Below are positions 25,267-35,693 of a stretch of DNA of 64,000 bases, in pieces; the stretch's first letter is position 1; every line of letters begins with the position of its first letter. Below the pieces are notes generated by a model that was given only the letters and a program-made list of their open reading frames with translations, was not told where the DNA came from and made no database searches. Position numbers and translations under genes: made by a program. Source of the stretch: Methylomonas koyamae. Its GTDB lineage: Bacteria > Pseudomonadota > Gammaproteobacteria > Methylococcales > Methylomonadaceae. Location of the stretch: the NCBI RefSeq assembly GCF_019669905.1, contig NZ_AP019777.1:1116001-1180000 (forward strand). The letters run 5' to 3'.

Positions 25267-26187
25267 ATGGACAGTCTGCTAAAGCCGATTAACCCTAAAA
25301 AAGCATCATTCGGTCGCCATGAAACATTTGCCCTGCGTTATTCATGGTTAACCAAAGGATTTATGGCTTTCGAAAAAAACAAATCCATATTTTCTTCTGA
25401 CGAAGCCACGATTGAACTTGGCGTCGGCAAAAACATGGTCAACGCCATCAAATACTGGTTGCGGGCCAGTTCTATGCTGCTGGATACAGACGAAGGGTTG
25501 GAAGCTTCCGATCTTGGAAAAGCAATTTTCACCGATAAAGGTGGAGATCCTTATCTTGAAGATGAAGCCACACTTTGGCTCATTCATTGGCAATTAGCTA
25601 CGAATGCCGAACTAGTTACAGCATGGTATTGGTTTTTCAATTGTTATCACAAGGCGGAGTTCACAAGCGACGATGCAGCGGAATCGTTAGCCGATTTTGT
25701 TCGTAACAATCTCACAGGTAAACACTCGGAAAGAACCGTAAAACATGAAGTCTCAATGATTTTGCGGATGTATTGCCCCTCTAATAGCAATGCCAAAGCC
25801 ATCGAAGAAAGCTTGGATTCGCCCTTAACCTCATTGAAATTGGTTGCGGCTATAGATGACCAACACTTTTACCGTTCTTACGGCAATTTGCAACCGAGTT
25901 TGCCGATAGAGCTGATTGGCTATGCCGCAAACGAAATATTTAATCAACGGCAAACCGAAACTCTCCCGATTGCGGATTTAATGTATGGTCAAAAAGACGG
26001 AATTGCTCTTGGAAGCGTATTCAGACTGACGGAAAGCGCCTTATTGGCAAAATTAGAAGATTTAGTGAAAGCATACCCCAACATTTTTCAAATCAATGAA
26101 ACAGCTGGCGTCAATCAGCTTTACCGACAAGATAGCACGACCGAGTCATTAACGTTTCTCCGTCATTATTATCAACCTACCCGGTAA
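25267..26187 (+). CDS. sspB: SspB-like DUF4007 nickase of DNA phosphorothioation
   Basis: This 306-residue protein is of the DUF4007 family. Its start, MDSLLKPINPKKASFGRHET, followed by FALRYSWLTKG, matches the family pattern F-x-x-H-E-T-F-x-x-R-x-x-W-L-x-K-G. In SspABCD systems SspB nicks DNA so that sulfur can replace a non-bridging oxygen on one strand. I chose the ATG at 25267; the frame is open 43 codons further upstream, but that part is AT-rich, hydrophobic and not family-like. No strong ribosome site is visible. It is followed after 10 bases by sspC. Confidence 0.85.
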   Translation: MDSLLKPINPKKASFGRHETFALRYSWLTKGFMAFEKNKSIFSSDEATIELGVGKNMVNAIKYWLRASSMLLDTDEGLEASDLGKAIFTDKGGDPYLEDEATLWLIHWQLATNAELVTAWYWFFNCYHKAEFTSDDAAESLADFVRNNLTGKHSERTVKHEVSMILRMYCPSNSNAKAIEESLDSPLTSLKLVAAIDDQHFYRSYGNLQPSLPIELIGYAANEIFNQRQTETLPIADLMYGQKDGIALGSVFRLTESALLAKLEDLVKAYPNIFQINETAGVNQLYRQDSTTESLTFLRHYYQPTR

Positions 26188-26197
26188 TGGCGGCGAT

Positions 26198-29100
26198 ATG
26201 AGAGACATTGTACAAGTAGACACCCATTACACCCGATCTATCAACTTAGAACGAGACGCCGAGTCAAGCGACGTTCTGCGGGCTTACATTCCAACATCCC
26301 GGGCCATTCAGACGCTAGACAAAATCGCACAAACGTTTAATCAAAAGACGATGCCTAGGGCATGGTCTTTGGTCGGTCCTTATGGATCTGGCAAATCATC
26401 GTTTGCCGCCTTTCTGGCCCATCTTTTAGAAAACCAAGAACGCACAAACAGCGTACTGGCCGAAGAAATTTTGCAACGGCACAATCCAGATGTCGCGGAA
26501 AAATTTACCGCCTGTACACACGACTCTAATGCTTATTGCATAGTGCTATTAACCGGCAGCCCCGAATCGTTGAGTAAGCGCTTCGTGCAAGCGCTATACC
26601 AGGCCGCAGTTGGATATTTCGCTGAAATTGAAACTGAAGGCACGCCATCCATCGTTCACGACCTAGAACAAGCAACACACCGAACGAAAACAACCAGTGA
26701 AATTGTCAAACTGTTAAAAAAACTGCGCGAGGCCGTCAGCCAAGTTTCCGGCAAAGGCATTTTGATCGTCATCGATGAGCTGGGTAAATTTCTTGAATAT
26801 GAGGCCCGCCATCAGGGCAGCAATGACATCTTTTTGCTGCAAGCACTAGGCGAATTATGTGTTGAAGGTGGTGATGCCAATATCCTGCTAGTGGTATTGA
26901 TGCATCAAGCCTTTGAACAATATTCAAAAGGGCTTGCCGAAGCACAGAAACAGGAGTGGTCAAAAGTGCAAGGCCGGTTCGAAAACGTGCCGTTTCTAGA
27001 GTCTACCGAACAAACATTAAGGGTTATATCGGCGGCTTTTCATAGCCAGTTAACGCCGGAAGTCCAGCAAACTATTCAGGAGCAGGCCACAGAAATAGTC
27101 TGTGTATTGGAAAAACAAAACGCCCTCCTTTCTGGATTATCGCCAGATGCAGCCATAGACGTTCTGACCAAGTGCTATCCGCTGCATCCTATTGCGACAC
27201 TGTTATTGCCGACGCTGTGTCAAAAAGTCGCTCAAAACGAAAGAACCCTGTTCAGCTATCTCGGCAGTCAGGAATACTTTGGTTTTAAAGACAGCGTAAG
27301 TCGCATACAAAATGTGGGTGAATGGGTGTTGCCGTGGGAAGTATTCGAATATTTCATAGAAAATCAACCTTCAGCCACCACGGATCATGCAACCCACAGA
27401 CGCTGGGCAGAAGTCATCACCGCTACGGAACGGTTGGGCGATGCCGACGACACCGAAATTCAATTATTAAAAACCATCGGCCTATTTAACATCATTGGCC
27501 GTCAAGCAGGATTTAAAGCCAGTAAAGAAATATTAACCCTGTGCTTTCCAAAATCGGTCGATGTAGAGCAATTGCTCAAAAACCTGCAAGCTAAATCCAT
27601 TATCAACTATCGTAAATACAGCTTGGAATATAGGGTATGGGAAGGTAGTGACTTTGACCTGGATGCCGCCGTTATCGAAACAACACAGCAGCTTGGTCGC
27701 GTTAATTTGGCAGAGGCACTGACACACCGAAATCAGCTGATGCCGGTCGTCGCTCGCAAGTACTCAATCACTAGCGGCGTATTGCGCTATTTTCAACCCT
27801 TTTATGCGGATGCGACGACGCGGAACGATTTCTTCGAAAGCGTCGATCAGCCTAGGATCGTTCTCTTTTTGGCGGAAGGACAAGACGATCGCGACATGTT
27901 CAGCGAAAAAGTTAAGACTTACCCTGACTCACTCACGATCTACGTGCTATGCGATAACGCAGCGCAAATCAAACAGGTGGTTTCCGAAGCGATTGCGTTG
28001 GAAAAAATTCAGACCGAGCGCGCGGAATTGAAGTCAGACCCCGTTTCGCAACGAGAACTAAAAGATCGACTTCAAGCCGTGAAAAGCCTTGAACTCGATC
28101 TACTCAATTCGTATTTGGAACAACCGGAATCTTTTGAGTGGTATTGGGAAGGAAAACAGCCGCTCTTAAACAATAAAAAGGACTTGCAAACCTTACTTTC
28201 AAGGGTTTTGGAGACGGTTTTTAGTAAAGCGCCATTGATTAAGAACGAACTGATCAACCGCGACAAAACCTCGGGTCAAGCCAATGCCGCTAAAAACAAA
28301 TTAGTCGAGGCGTTATTGTCTAACACCCATTTGGAAGACTTGGGATTCGATTCTAAAAAATACCCACCTGAAAAAACGATTTATCGTGCAGTATTCAAAG
28401 AGCCTGGCATTCATGTGTTACAAAATGGTGCTTGGCAATTCGTTAATCCAAGCCCGACTAATAAATATCGTTTTTATGGCGTATGGCAAGCGATCGATGA
28501 ACAACTAAAAAAAAGTAAGTGTCCGCAGCCGCTTGTCGACATCTATCATCTGATAGAACAACCGCCTTATGGCGTGCAAAAGGGCGTGTCATCGCTGATC
28601 TTTATTGGTTTTTTTCTTGCTAACCAGCGTTCACTGGCTCTCTACGAAAGCGGCGTATTCTGTCCGCATGTAACCCAGGAACACTTGGAAATCTTATTAA
28701 AGCGCCCCGAATTGTTTTCTGTCGAAGCGTTCGACTTTAGCGGGATTCGCGCAGACTTGTTCAATCAATATTTAGAAAAATTGGTGGGTAAGTCGCCGGA
28801 AAATAGCACTTTGCTGGACATCGTTAAACCGTTGGCAAAATTCATCCATCAACTACCCGCATATACCCTAGCTACACGAGAATTGGACCCAAAAGCGTTG
28901 GCGGTACGCGATGCATTCCAAAGTACGCAAAGTCCGATGCAATTATTGTTTAAAGAATTACCGGAAGCTTGCGGATTTCTTGCCTTTACAGACGAGCAGC
29001 ACTTTAATGGCAGTAATCCAAACGATTTTCTGAATGTGCTGGTCGAGTGCCTAAACATCCTTAATAAGGCCTACCAGAATTTATTGTCCCAGTTTAAACG

Positions 29101-29605
29101 CCAGCTCTGTCAGGCCTTTGAACTGGACGAACACGAAGAGATCAGCACACTAAGACATACGCTGAATCAACGTTATGCAGGTCTGGAAAAATACACCGTT
29201 GATGGACAAGGGTTAAAAGCCTTCGTTATAAGGCTGCAAAACGAAAAGGATACCGAGCAAGGTTGGTTGGAATCGGTTGCCGCATTTTTAGGCAGTGCTA
29301 CGCCGGATAAATGGAAGCCAAACAATATCACTCAAGCCGATTATCGTCTCCGCGAATTCAGTGAACGTTTAAAGGAATTAGCAGTAGTACATGCCGAGCA
29401 GCAAAAAGCGGATGTTGGCAGCCAAGCGACTTTAATCCGCATCGTTAGCGAACAGGGCGAATATAGTGAAATTGCCTATATTACCGACAAGCTCAAACAA
29501 CAAGCCGATGCCAAAATAGCGGAACTGAAACTAGCAAAAGCAGACAAAGCGTTAAAACAAGCTATTTTGGCAAGCTTGATGCGCGAATTAACCGAACACA
29601 ATTAA
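26198..29605 (+). CDS. sspC: SspC-like large ATPase of DNA phosphorothioation
   Basis: This 1135-residue protein starts MRDIVQVDTHYTRSINLERD. It has a Walker A motif SLVGPYGSGKSSFAA at about residues 57-71 and a Walker B motif ILIVIDELGKFLEYEA at about residue 190. The long remainder is helical, with no nuclease motif that I can see. Its position between a DUF4007 gene and a PAPS-reductase-like gene fits SspC, the ATPase that works with SspB and SspD in single-strand phosphorothioation. It follows sspB by 10 bases and is about 17 bases before sspD, so the three are one operon. Confidence 0.87.
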   Translation: MRDIVQVDTHYTRSINLERDAESSDVLRAYIPTSRAIQTLDKIAQTFNQKTMPRAWSLVGPYGSGKSSFAAFLAHLLENQERTNSVLAEEILQRHNPDVAEKFTACTHDSNAYCIVLLTGSPESLSKRFVQALYQAAVGYFAEIETEGTPSIVHDLEQATHRTKTTSEIVKLLKKLREAVSQVSGKGILIVIDELGKFLEYEARHQGSNDIFLLQALGELCVEGGDANILLVVLMHQAFEQYSKGLAEAQKQEWSKVQGRFENVPFLESTEQTLRVISAAFHSQLTPEVQQTIQEQATEIVCVLEKQNALLSGLSPDAAIDVLTKCYPLHPIATLLLPTLCQKVAQNERTLFSYLGSQEYFGFKDSVSRIQNVGEWVLPWEVFEYFIENQPSATTDHATHRRWAEVITATERLGDADDTEIQLLKTIGLFNIIGRQAGFKASKEILTLCFPKSVDVEQLLKNLQAKSIINYRKYSLEYRVWEGSDFDLDAAVIETTQQLGRVNLAEALTHRNQLMPVVARKYSITSGVLRYFQPFYADATTRNDFFESVDQPRIVLFLAEGQDDRDMFSEKVKTYPDSLTIYVLCDNAAQIKQVVSEAIALEKIQTERAELKSDPVSQRELKDRLQAVKSLELDLLNSYLEQPESFEWYWEGKQPLLNNKKDLQTLLSRVLETVFSKAPLIKNELINRDKTSGQANAAKNKLVEALLSNTHLEDLGFDSKKYPPEKTIYRAVFKEPGIHVLQNGAWQFVNPSPTNKYRFYGVWQAIDEQLKKSKCPQPLVDIYHLIEQPPYGVQKGVSSLIFIGFFLANQRSLALYESGVFCPHVTQEHLEILLKRPELFSVEAFDFSGIRADLFNQYLEKLVGKSPENSTLLDIVKPLAKFIHQLPAYTLATRELDPKALAVRDAFQSTQSPMQLLFKELPEACGFLAFTDEQHFNGSNPNDFLNVLVECLNILNKAYQNLLSQFKRQLCQAFELDEHEEISTLRHTLNQRYAGLEKYTVDGQGLKAFVIRLQNEKDTEQGWLESVAAFLGSATPDKWKPNNITQADYRLREFSERLKELAVVHAEQQKADVGSQATLIRIVSEQGEYSEIAYITDKLKQQADAKIAELKLAKADKALKQAILASLMRELTEHN

Positions 29606-29621
29606 TCTAAGAGTAATTACT

Positions 29622-30416
29622 ATGAGTGACGATAAACCCGTTAGACATTTATTAGGGTTATCAGGCGGCAAGGATAGTGCGGCATTAGCGATTTATATGC
29701 GGGATAAAGTGCCGGAAATGGAGTATTACTTTACTGATACTGGGGCCGAATTGCCTGAGACTTTAGAGTTTATCGATTTGATGGAAGATTATTTGGGCAA
29801 AGAAATCATTCGCCTAAATGGCGGGCGTCAGTTTGATTATTACCTCAAATTACACAATAACTATTTACCCTCCGCCCAACAACGCTGGTGCACGATAAAT
29901 CTAAAGCTCAAACCTTTTGAAGACTTTGTTGGTGATGATGAGGTTAGAAGTTACGTTGGTATTCGAGCGGATGAGCCACAACGAGAAGGCTATATTTCTA
30001 CTAAGCCAAACATCAAGGCAGTATTTCCTTTCAAGGAGGACGGTTTAGTAAAAGACGATATTATCAAATTGCTTGAAGATTCCGGCTTAGGGTTGCCTAA
30101 ATATTATGAGTGGCGTAGCCGGTCTGGCTGTCATTTTTGTTTTTATCAGCGGAAAATAGAATGGATAGGTTTGTACGAAAATCATCCTGATTTATTTGAA
30201 GATGCAAAACGATATGAAAAGTATGATGAAAAAACAGGTAAACGCTATACCTGGTCGCAAGGTGAATCATTAGATGAATTGTTAGCTAGAAAAGATGAAA
30301 TAAAGTCTAGGTTTGCTTTGGATAATAAGAATTCAAAGCAAAATAATTTAATGGATGCCATTCTCAAAGATAGTGAGGATGATGATAATGATAGCTGTTT
30401 AATCTGTATGTTGTAG
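29622..30416 (+). CDS. sspD: SspD-like ATP pyrophosphatase (PAPS reductase family)
   Basis: This 264-residue protein has the PP-loop LSGGKDSAALAIYM at residues about 13-26 and cysteines in RWCTINLKLKP, a GCHFCFYQ motif and a C-terminal CLICML. This is the PAPS reductase/DndC-like family, which adenylates the target phosphate before sulfur insertion; the cysteines may hold an iron-sulfur cluster. It is the third gene of the sspBCD set. The gene is clearly more AT-rich than the transfer genes, which points to separate ancestry of the island. Confidence 0.88.
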   Translation: MSDDKPVRHLLGLSGGKDSAALAIYMRDKVPEMEYYFTDTGAELPETLEFIDLMEDYLGKEIIRLNGGRQFDYYLKLHNNYLPSAQQRWCTINLKLKPFEDFVGDDEVRSYVGIRADEPQREGYISTKPNIKAVFPFKEDGLVKDDIIKLLEDSGLGLPKYYEWRSRSGCHFCFYQRKIEWIGLYENHPDLFEDAKRYEKYDEKTGKRYTWSQGESLDELLARKDEIKSRFALDNKNSKQNNLMDAILKDSEDDDNDSCLICML

Positions 30417-30511
30417 TTGAGAGTTTTTACTGGTCTTAGGTATTATTTGCTATCCGATCTATAAAATTCAAACTCAAATTTGAATATTTTTAAGAAAAAT
30501 AAACGGATTTT

Positions 30512-32116
30512 ATGAATTTCGACAATTTAATTTCGCGTGCTGACGATGAACTGCTTCAAGACCTTTTAGGAAATAAGGTTCTCCGTTTAGCGGGTACTCT
30601 TGATCCACAACTTCTTTCACCACGTAAATTACGAGAGGTTTTAATTTCGCTGCATCCGCCAGTATATCTTTTCGTTGAAAAAGTGACACGAGATAAATTG
30701 TTGGAATTGCTGCGACCAAACGAGGCGGCAATGCTCACACAAGCGCTTGGCGTCACCGGTGATGATCCGTGGCACGAGCTCAGACGCTTGACTTTTCAGA
30801 ATCAAGATAAGCTTCGAATACTTCTAGCGTTTTTTGAACTTACTCTGCCAGAGCCTGAGTCCGAAGAGTTGCCGCCGGCTAATCGCAACGTCCAAGCATC
30901 ATATGCTCTGTTTAAACACCAAAGAGATGCTGTCGAGCGTGTAGCGTGCGAACTAAGTAAGGAGCCCTATCGTTGCTTGCTGCACATGCCTACAGGTTCG
31001 GGAAAAACGCGTACAGCAATGAATGCTATTGCCGATCACCTTCGCCATTCAAGGCAATCAGTAGTAGTCTGGTTAGCGCATAGCGAAGAACTATGCGAGC
31101 AAGCTGCAAGCGAATTTGAAAAAGCATGGTCACAGTTAGGAAATAGGGATATTACAGTTTTCCGGTTTTGGGGGGGATATGAGATTGACCCTGCCTCTAT
31201 AAGGGATGGCGTTATATTCGCTGGATTACCGAAAATATACAGTCGAGCTAAGAAAAGCCTTAAATTTATTAGTACTCTTGGGGGCCGTACATCTCTTGTT
31301 GTAATGGATGAGGCACATCAGGCTATAGCGCCATCTTATCGGCTCATATTGGATGCCCTGGTACTACCATTTCCAAAAACAGCGTTACTTGGTTTAAGTG
31401 CCACTCCCGGACGTTCGTGGTCAGATATTACCGCCGATGAAGAACTTGCTGAATTTTTCGCAAGACGCAAAGTTATGCTTAGTGTCGAAAACTACAGCAA
31501 CCCAGTCGATTTCTTAGTAGACGAAGGATATTTGGCAAAGGCTAACTTTCGATCATTGTTTTATAAAGGAGGTCTATCTCTTACTGATAATGATCTTCGA
31601 CACATTCAGGAAGAATTGGAATTGCCGAAAAATGTTTTGGAAAAGTTAGCAGACGATGAAAAACGTAATCTTAGAATTCTGTTAGAAGTCGAAACGCTTG
31701 CGAAACAACATAGCCGAATAATTGTTTTTGCACTTTCTGTAGAGCATTCAGATCAACTTGCCGCTGTATTGCAAACTCGTGATTTGAAAGCGTATTCGAT
31801 CACCGGAAAAACGCCATCGTCAGAACGGCGCCGATTGCTGGATGAATACAAGTCACCATCAAACGAGTGCATAGTGCTATTTAACTTTGGCGTGCTAACG
31901 ACCGGATTTGATGCGCCTAGAACAAGTGCTGCCGTAATCGCACGACCAACTCAATCGTTAGTTCTCTATAGTCAAATGGTTGGACGGGCAATTCGCGGGC
32001 CTAAAGCAGGCGGTAATAAAACCGCAGAAATTGTAACTGTGATTGACGAAGGATTACCGGGTTTTCGCGATATTGCGGAAGCGTTTCATAATTGGGAAGA
32101 TGTTTGGAGAGTATAG
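30512..32116 (+). CDS. sspF: SspF-like superfamily 2 helicase
   Basis: This 534-residue helicase has the motifs MPTGSGKTRTAM, VVMDEAHQA (DEAH), LSATPGR and a C-terminal QMVGRAIRGP. It has the two-domain layout of type I restriction and defence helicases, with about 130 residues of unassigned N-terminal region. A helicase, a GHKL ATPase and a PLD-type protein following sspBCD match the reported SspFGH effector set, which damages DNA lacking phosphorothioate. That assignment rests on gene order and domain type. It is 2 bases from the next gene. Confidence 0.72.
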   Translation: MNFDNLISRADDELLQDLLGNKVLRLAGTLDPQLLSPRKLREVLISLHPPVYLFVEKVTRDKLLELLRPNEAAMLTQALGVTGDDPWHELRRLTFQNQDKLRILLAFFELTLPEPESEELPPANRNVQASYALFKHQRDAVERVACELSKEPYRCLLHMPTGSGKTRTAMNAIADHLRHSRQSVVVWLAHSEELCEQAASEFEKAWSQLGNRDITVFRFWGGYEIDPASIRDGVIFAGLPKIYSRAKKSLKFISTLGGRTSLVVMDEAHQAIAPSYRLILDALVLPFPKTALLGLSATPGRSWSDITADEELAEFFARRKVMLSVENYSNPVDFLVDEGYLAKANFRSLFYKGGLSLTDNDLRHIQEELELPKNVLEKLADDEKRNLRILLEVETLAKQHSRIIVFALSVEHSDQLAAVLQTRDLKAYSITGKTPSSERRRLLDEYKSPSNECIVLFNFGVLTTGFDAPRTSAAVIARPTQSLVLYSQMVGRAIRGPKAGGNKTAEIVTVIDEGLPGFRDIAEAFHNWEDVWRV

Positions 32117-32118
32117 CA

Positions 32119-33933
32119 ATGACTTTTTCTATCGTGCCACCGCATCTCGCGGTTAAGGCAATGCGTGATAACGGATATAAAAACGCCGCATACGCGTTAG
32201 CCGAATTAATGGACAATTCTATACAAGCTGGAGCCACAGTAGTCGAACTTTTGTGTGGTGAAATGGATTTTATGCTTGAGCAACGGAGAAGGTCTCGCGT
32301 CCATCAAATCGCGGTGTTAGATAATGGCACTGGTATGGACAGAGATGTTTTGCGTATGGCGTTACAGTTTGGCAACGGCACTCATCTAAATTCCGAGAAT
32401 CAGAAAGGAATTGGACGATTTGGTATGGGATTGCCGGCTTCATCCATTTCACAGTGTAAACGAGTAGACGTATGGAGTTGGCAAAATGGTCACGATAATG
32501 CTCTATATAGCTACTTGGATATTGACAAAATTGCCTGCCGGGAAATGACAGAGGTTCCAGAGCCCGAGCCTGCAAAGATCCCGGAAGTATGGCAGAAGGT
32601 TAGCGAATCCTTAGGCTCTAGCGGTACATTAGTGGTTTGGTCTTCATTAGATAGACTTATGTGGAAAACAGCATCCGCTATAATCGATAACTCTGAGTTG
32701 GTTATCGGAAGGATGTATCGGAAGTTTCTAGAGAGCGGTCGAGTAAAAATCCGGATGACTGGGTTCGATTTTGACAATCCATTTATGGTAAGTGTCGACA
32801 AGTTTGCCTTACCCAATGATCCAAGCTATCTCATAGCGCAAACATCTTGTCCAGCCCCATTTGACCATAAACCCATGTTTGATAAATGGGGGGGCGAGGA
32901 TTTTGAAGTAACACACGTTATCTCTTTCGAGGAAAAAGAACACGAGGTAAAAGTGCGTTATTCGGTTGCGAAAGAGGAAGCGAGACAGGGCGTCAACCCG
33001 GGAGCAAAACCACATGGCAAGCATGCCGCAAAAAATGTTGGCGTATCAGTTGTTCGCGCGGATAGAGAGCTCGAACTCGATCCCGCCTGGTCAAATCCCT
33101 CTGATCCACGAGATCGGTGGTGGGGGGTTGAAATAGACTTTTCTCCTTCGTTAGACCCATTGTTCGGAGTTACGAACAATAAGCAGCATGCCCATAACTT
33201 TGCAGAATTAGCGAAGCTGGATTTTGACGATTTTCTGAAAGGTGGACGGACGATAATCGAACTCAAGAATGAGCTTACGGCCGATGAAGATCCTCGTGCA
33301 CCTATATTGGAACTAGGCCACCAAATTCAAAAAACATTAAGCGTATTACGTGCCTTGCTACGTGCACAAACAGCAAGTGAAGAAAGCGCAGCCAGAAAAC
33401 GGCATAAGGATCCTTTGAAGAGTCCTGAAGCTCAAGCCACAGAAGTGACTCAAAAGCGTAAGGAAGACGGGTATTCTGGCCAAAGCGATAGTGACGAAAA
33501 TTTACCTCCCGACGAACGGCGTGGAATTATAGAACAGACACTTATAGAAGAAGGGCTTCCACAATCCGTTGCACGGGATCTTGCGGCAACTACAGTTTCA
33601 AATGGGTTGAAATATGTATTCGCAGAAGCAGATCTTGAGACATCGGCTTTTTTCTCAGTAAAACAACGTGGTGGTTCTATCGTAATTACACTTAATACAA
33701 ATCATCCTGCCTATCCATGTCTCGTGGAGGTGCTAGAAAAAGAAACAGATGATGACCAAGAAGAGACCATTGAAACCCGAGTTTCAAATGCTCTGAACGG
33801 GTTGAAACTTCTTTTGATGGCGTGGGCAAGATACGAAGATGAACAACCCGATGGAAATAGGCGAGTCCAAGCTCAAGAAACTCGCAGCGATTGGGGGCGG
33901 CTCGCTCGGCAGTTCCTAGAGAGAAATCCATAA
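32119..33933 (+). CDS. sspG: SspG-like GHKL ATPase
   Basis: This 604-residue protein has an N-terminal GHKL ATPase domain with the N-box ALAELMDNSIQAGA, the G1 motif VLDNGTGMD and the G2 motif IGRFGMGLPASS. A transducer-like region follows, then a lysine- and glutamate-rich linker near residues 430-470. I chose the ATG at 32119, 2 bases after the sspF stop, over an upstream frame inside sspF. It is the second gene of the proposed SspFGH effector set. It would couple ATP binding to a conformational change that licenses damage of unmodified DNA; that is inferred. Confidence 0.7.
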   Translation: MTFSIVPPHLAVKAMRDNGYKNAAYALAELMDNSIQAGATVVELLCGEMDFMLEQRRRSRVHQIAVLDNGTGMDRDVLRMALQFGNGTHLNSENQKGIGRFGMGLPASSISQCKRVDVWSWQNGHDNALYSYLDIDKIACREMTEVPEPEPAKIPEVWQKVSESLGSSGTLVVWSSLDRLMWKTASAIIDNSELVIGRMYRKFLESGRVKIRMTGFDFDNPFMVSVDKFALPNDPSYLIAQTSCPAPFDHKPMFDKWGGEDFEVTHVISFEEKEHEVKVRYSVAKEEARQGVNPGAKPHGKHAAKNVGVSVVRADRELELDPAWSNPSDPRDRWWGVEIDFSPSLDPLFGVTNNKQHAHNFAELAKLDFDDFLKGGRTIIELKNELTADEDPRAPILELGHQIQKTLSVLRALLRAQTASEESAARKRHKDPLKSPEAQATEVTQKRKEDGYSGQSDSDENLPPDERRGIIEQTLIEEGLPQSVARDLAATTVSNGLKYVFAEADLETSAFFSVKQRGGSIVITLNTNHPAYPCLVEVLEKETDDDQEETIETRVSNALNGLKLLLMAWARYEDEQPDGNRRVQAQETRSDWGRLARQFLERNP

Positions 33934-33950
33934 CCAAAATAAGAATTACT

Positions 33951-34907
33951 GTGGTTGAAATAGGTAACCGATTAATTGAGCGGCTTTCGCGTGCACAAAA
34001 TCGCGTGATATTAGCCGCTCCTTTTATTAAAGCGAACGTGTTACAGCAACTGTTTGCATCAATACCAACAGATGTGGAGTTGATATGTATAACTCGCTGG
34101 AAACTTGAAGAGATAGTCGCGGGAGTTAGCGATCTTGACGTATGGAACCTTATTAAAGAGCGCCCGAACTCACATCTCTCTTTAATAAGTAATCTTCATG
34201 CAAAGTACTATCGTATTGATGACAGCTGTTTTGTGGGCTCCGCTAATTTAACAAAGGCTGCGCTTGGATGGTCGTCATCTCCAAATTTGGAATTTCTTGT
34301 AGAAATATCAACACAAAATAATGAAGCTAAAGCTTTTGAAGTTTGCTTATTAGAAAATTGTATTAGAGTTGATCAAAATTTATATGAAGAGATAGCTCAA
34401 AAACTTGAAAATATAAAAGACTGGCTTCCTCCATTCCTTTTTCTCGATGAAGAATACTTGGCTTCCCATGAATCTTATCAAAATATTCACAATCTTCCTA
34501 TTTTAGATAAGTGGATTCCAAGTCTTAGAAATCCAGAAGATTTGTACCAAGTGTACGCTGGACAGGTTGACAAATTAACGACAATATCGCGAGAGTTTGC
34601 GTTACGTGACCTTGAAGCTTTTGTTATTAAGAAAGGCCTTCCCCGACCAATTTTTGAAGCCAATATTGCAATACAGTTATTAGAAAAACCAATTATTCGG
34701 AGTTTGGATTCTTACTTTGAAGCCCCTCGCCGTTTTGGGGAAGTAACGAATTATCTTCAATCGAAACTTATAGAAATAGAAGATATAGACAGGGTGTGGC
34801 AGACAATTATGCGATGGCTGCGATACTTTTTCCCAGATCGATATGGACTATCGATTCCTAGACACTCAGAGGTGTTTTATCGCAGATCGGCAATTGTTGA
34901 CCCCTAA
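33951..34907 (+). CDS. sspH: SspH-like phospholipase D-family nuclease
   Basis: This 318-residue protein has one HKD-type motif, LHAKYYRIDDSCFVGSANLT (H-x-K-x4-D...GSxN), near residue 78, after VILAAPFIK. Single-HKD proteins of this family work as dimers and include nucleases, so it is the probable cutting subunit of the F/G/H set. The frame is open from 33891, but no ATG lies near the front. I prefer the GTG at 33951, 17 bases after the sspG stop; a TTG at 33891 within sspG is the alternative. The rest of the protein is AT-rich in coding and not recognised. Confidence 0.65.
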   Translation: MVEIGNRLIERLSRAQNRVILAAPFIKANVLQQLFASIPTDVELICITRWKLEEIVAGVSDLDVWNLIKERPNSHLSLISNLHAKYYRIDDSCFVGSANLTKAALGWSSSPNLEFLVEISTQNNEAKAFEVCLLENCIRVDQNLYEEIAQKLENIKDWLPPFLFLDEEYLASHESYQNIHNLPILDKWIPSLRNPEDLYQVYAGQVDKLTTISREFALRDLEAFVIKKGLPRPIFEANIAIQLLEKPIIRSLDSYFEAPRRFGEVTNYLQSKLIEIEDIDRVWQTIMRWLRYFFPDRYGLSIPRHSEVFYRRSAIVDP

Positions 34908-34936
34908 TATAAATTATACCGAAAATTGTAGATATT

Positions 34937-35693
34937 CTAAAGTTTCCTTAGAATAATATTCAGCCATTTTACTTTATCATTTGATTCCGAGCGTTCTGAG
35001 AAGCTCACCCACATAGTCTCTAATATTAGGTGCTTATTTGTCTGGAAAAGAGCGCTATAGTTGATGTCATCATAATTGTAAAAAGTTCTTCCGTTTTTAT
35101 CAAATGATTTTAATATGGGGGCGTATTTTACAGAAACAAAAATTATACCTCCTGGTTTTACGGATCTTTCAAATTTATCAATGAAATTACTTGCCTGATC
35201 GTGTGGTGTATGAACGAGAGAAGCACATGACCAAACCGCGTCAAATTCTTCATGGTATTCTAATTCATTGAAGTCCATCCATAAACAATAACTGTAAGGA
35301 TTTTCTCTGCACTTTAATACCATTTGCCAAGATGCATCAATGGATACGACAATAAACCCTGACTGAATAAAGTGTCTTGTGTCCCGGCCAACTCCACATC
35401 CAGCATCTAAAATACGTCCACCTCGTGGTAAATAGGATATAAATTGACTCCATAGATGATCTAAATTTAAATGGGCTGTTCCTTCTCGATATTCATCTGC
35501 GAATCGATCATAATATGAGATAGAATTTTTTAATCTTTTTTGATGTACATTTGGACCCTGAATGAAGTGCTCTGTACCTCTGCCTGATAATTCTGCTAAA
35601 CGATCCTCGAGACGAAGAATTGCACTTTCTAATGCACCGTCAATTGCACGAGGGAATACAATATCGTCATATATTTCTGGATCCCCTTTTAGC
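34937..35693 (-). pseudogene. Membrane-methyltransferase gene, 3' part (split by IS4)
   Basis: This part encodes a class I SAM-dependent methyltransferase domain with LDAGCGVGRDTRHF and a later VWSCASLVH. Its present first codons (M-C-I-T) come from the inserted element, so an in-frame but unnatural start exists. The 5' part lies at 37098-37609. Joining both at the 9-bp duplication CCTTTTAGC (35685-35693 and 37098-37106) gives one uninterrupted frame of 419 codons across the junction (KDELK then GDPEIYDD). The substrate is unknown. The gene converges with sspH. Confidence 0.88.
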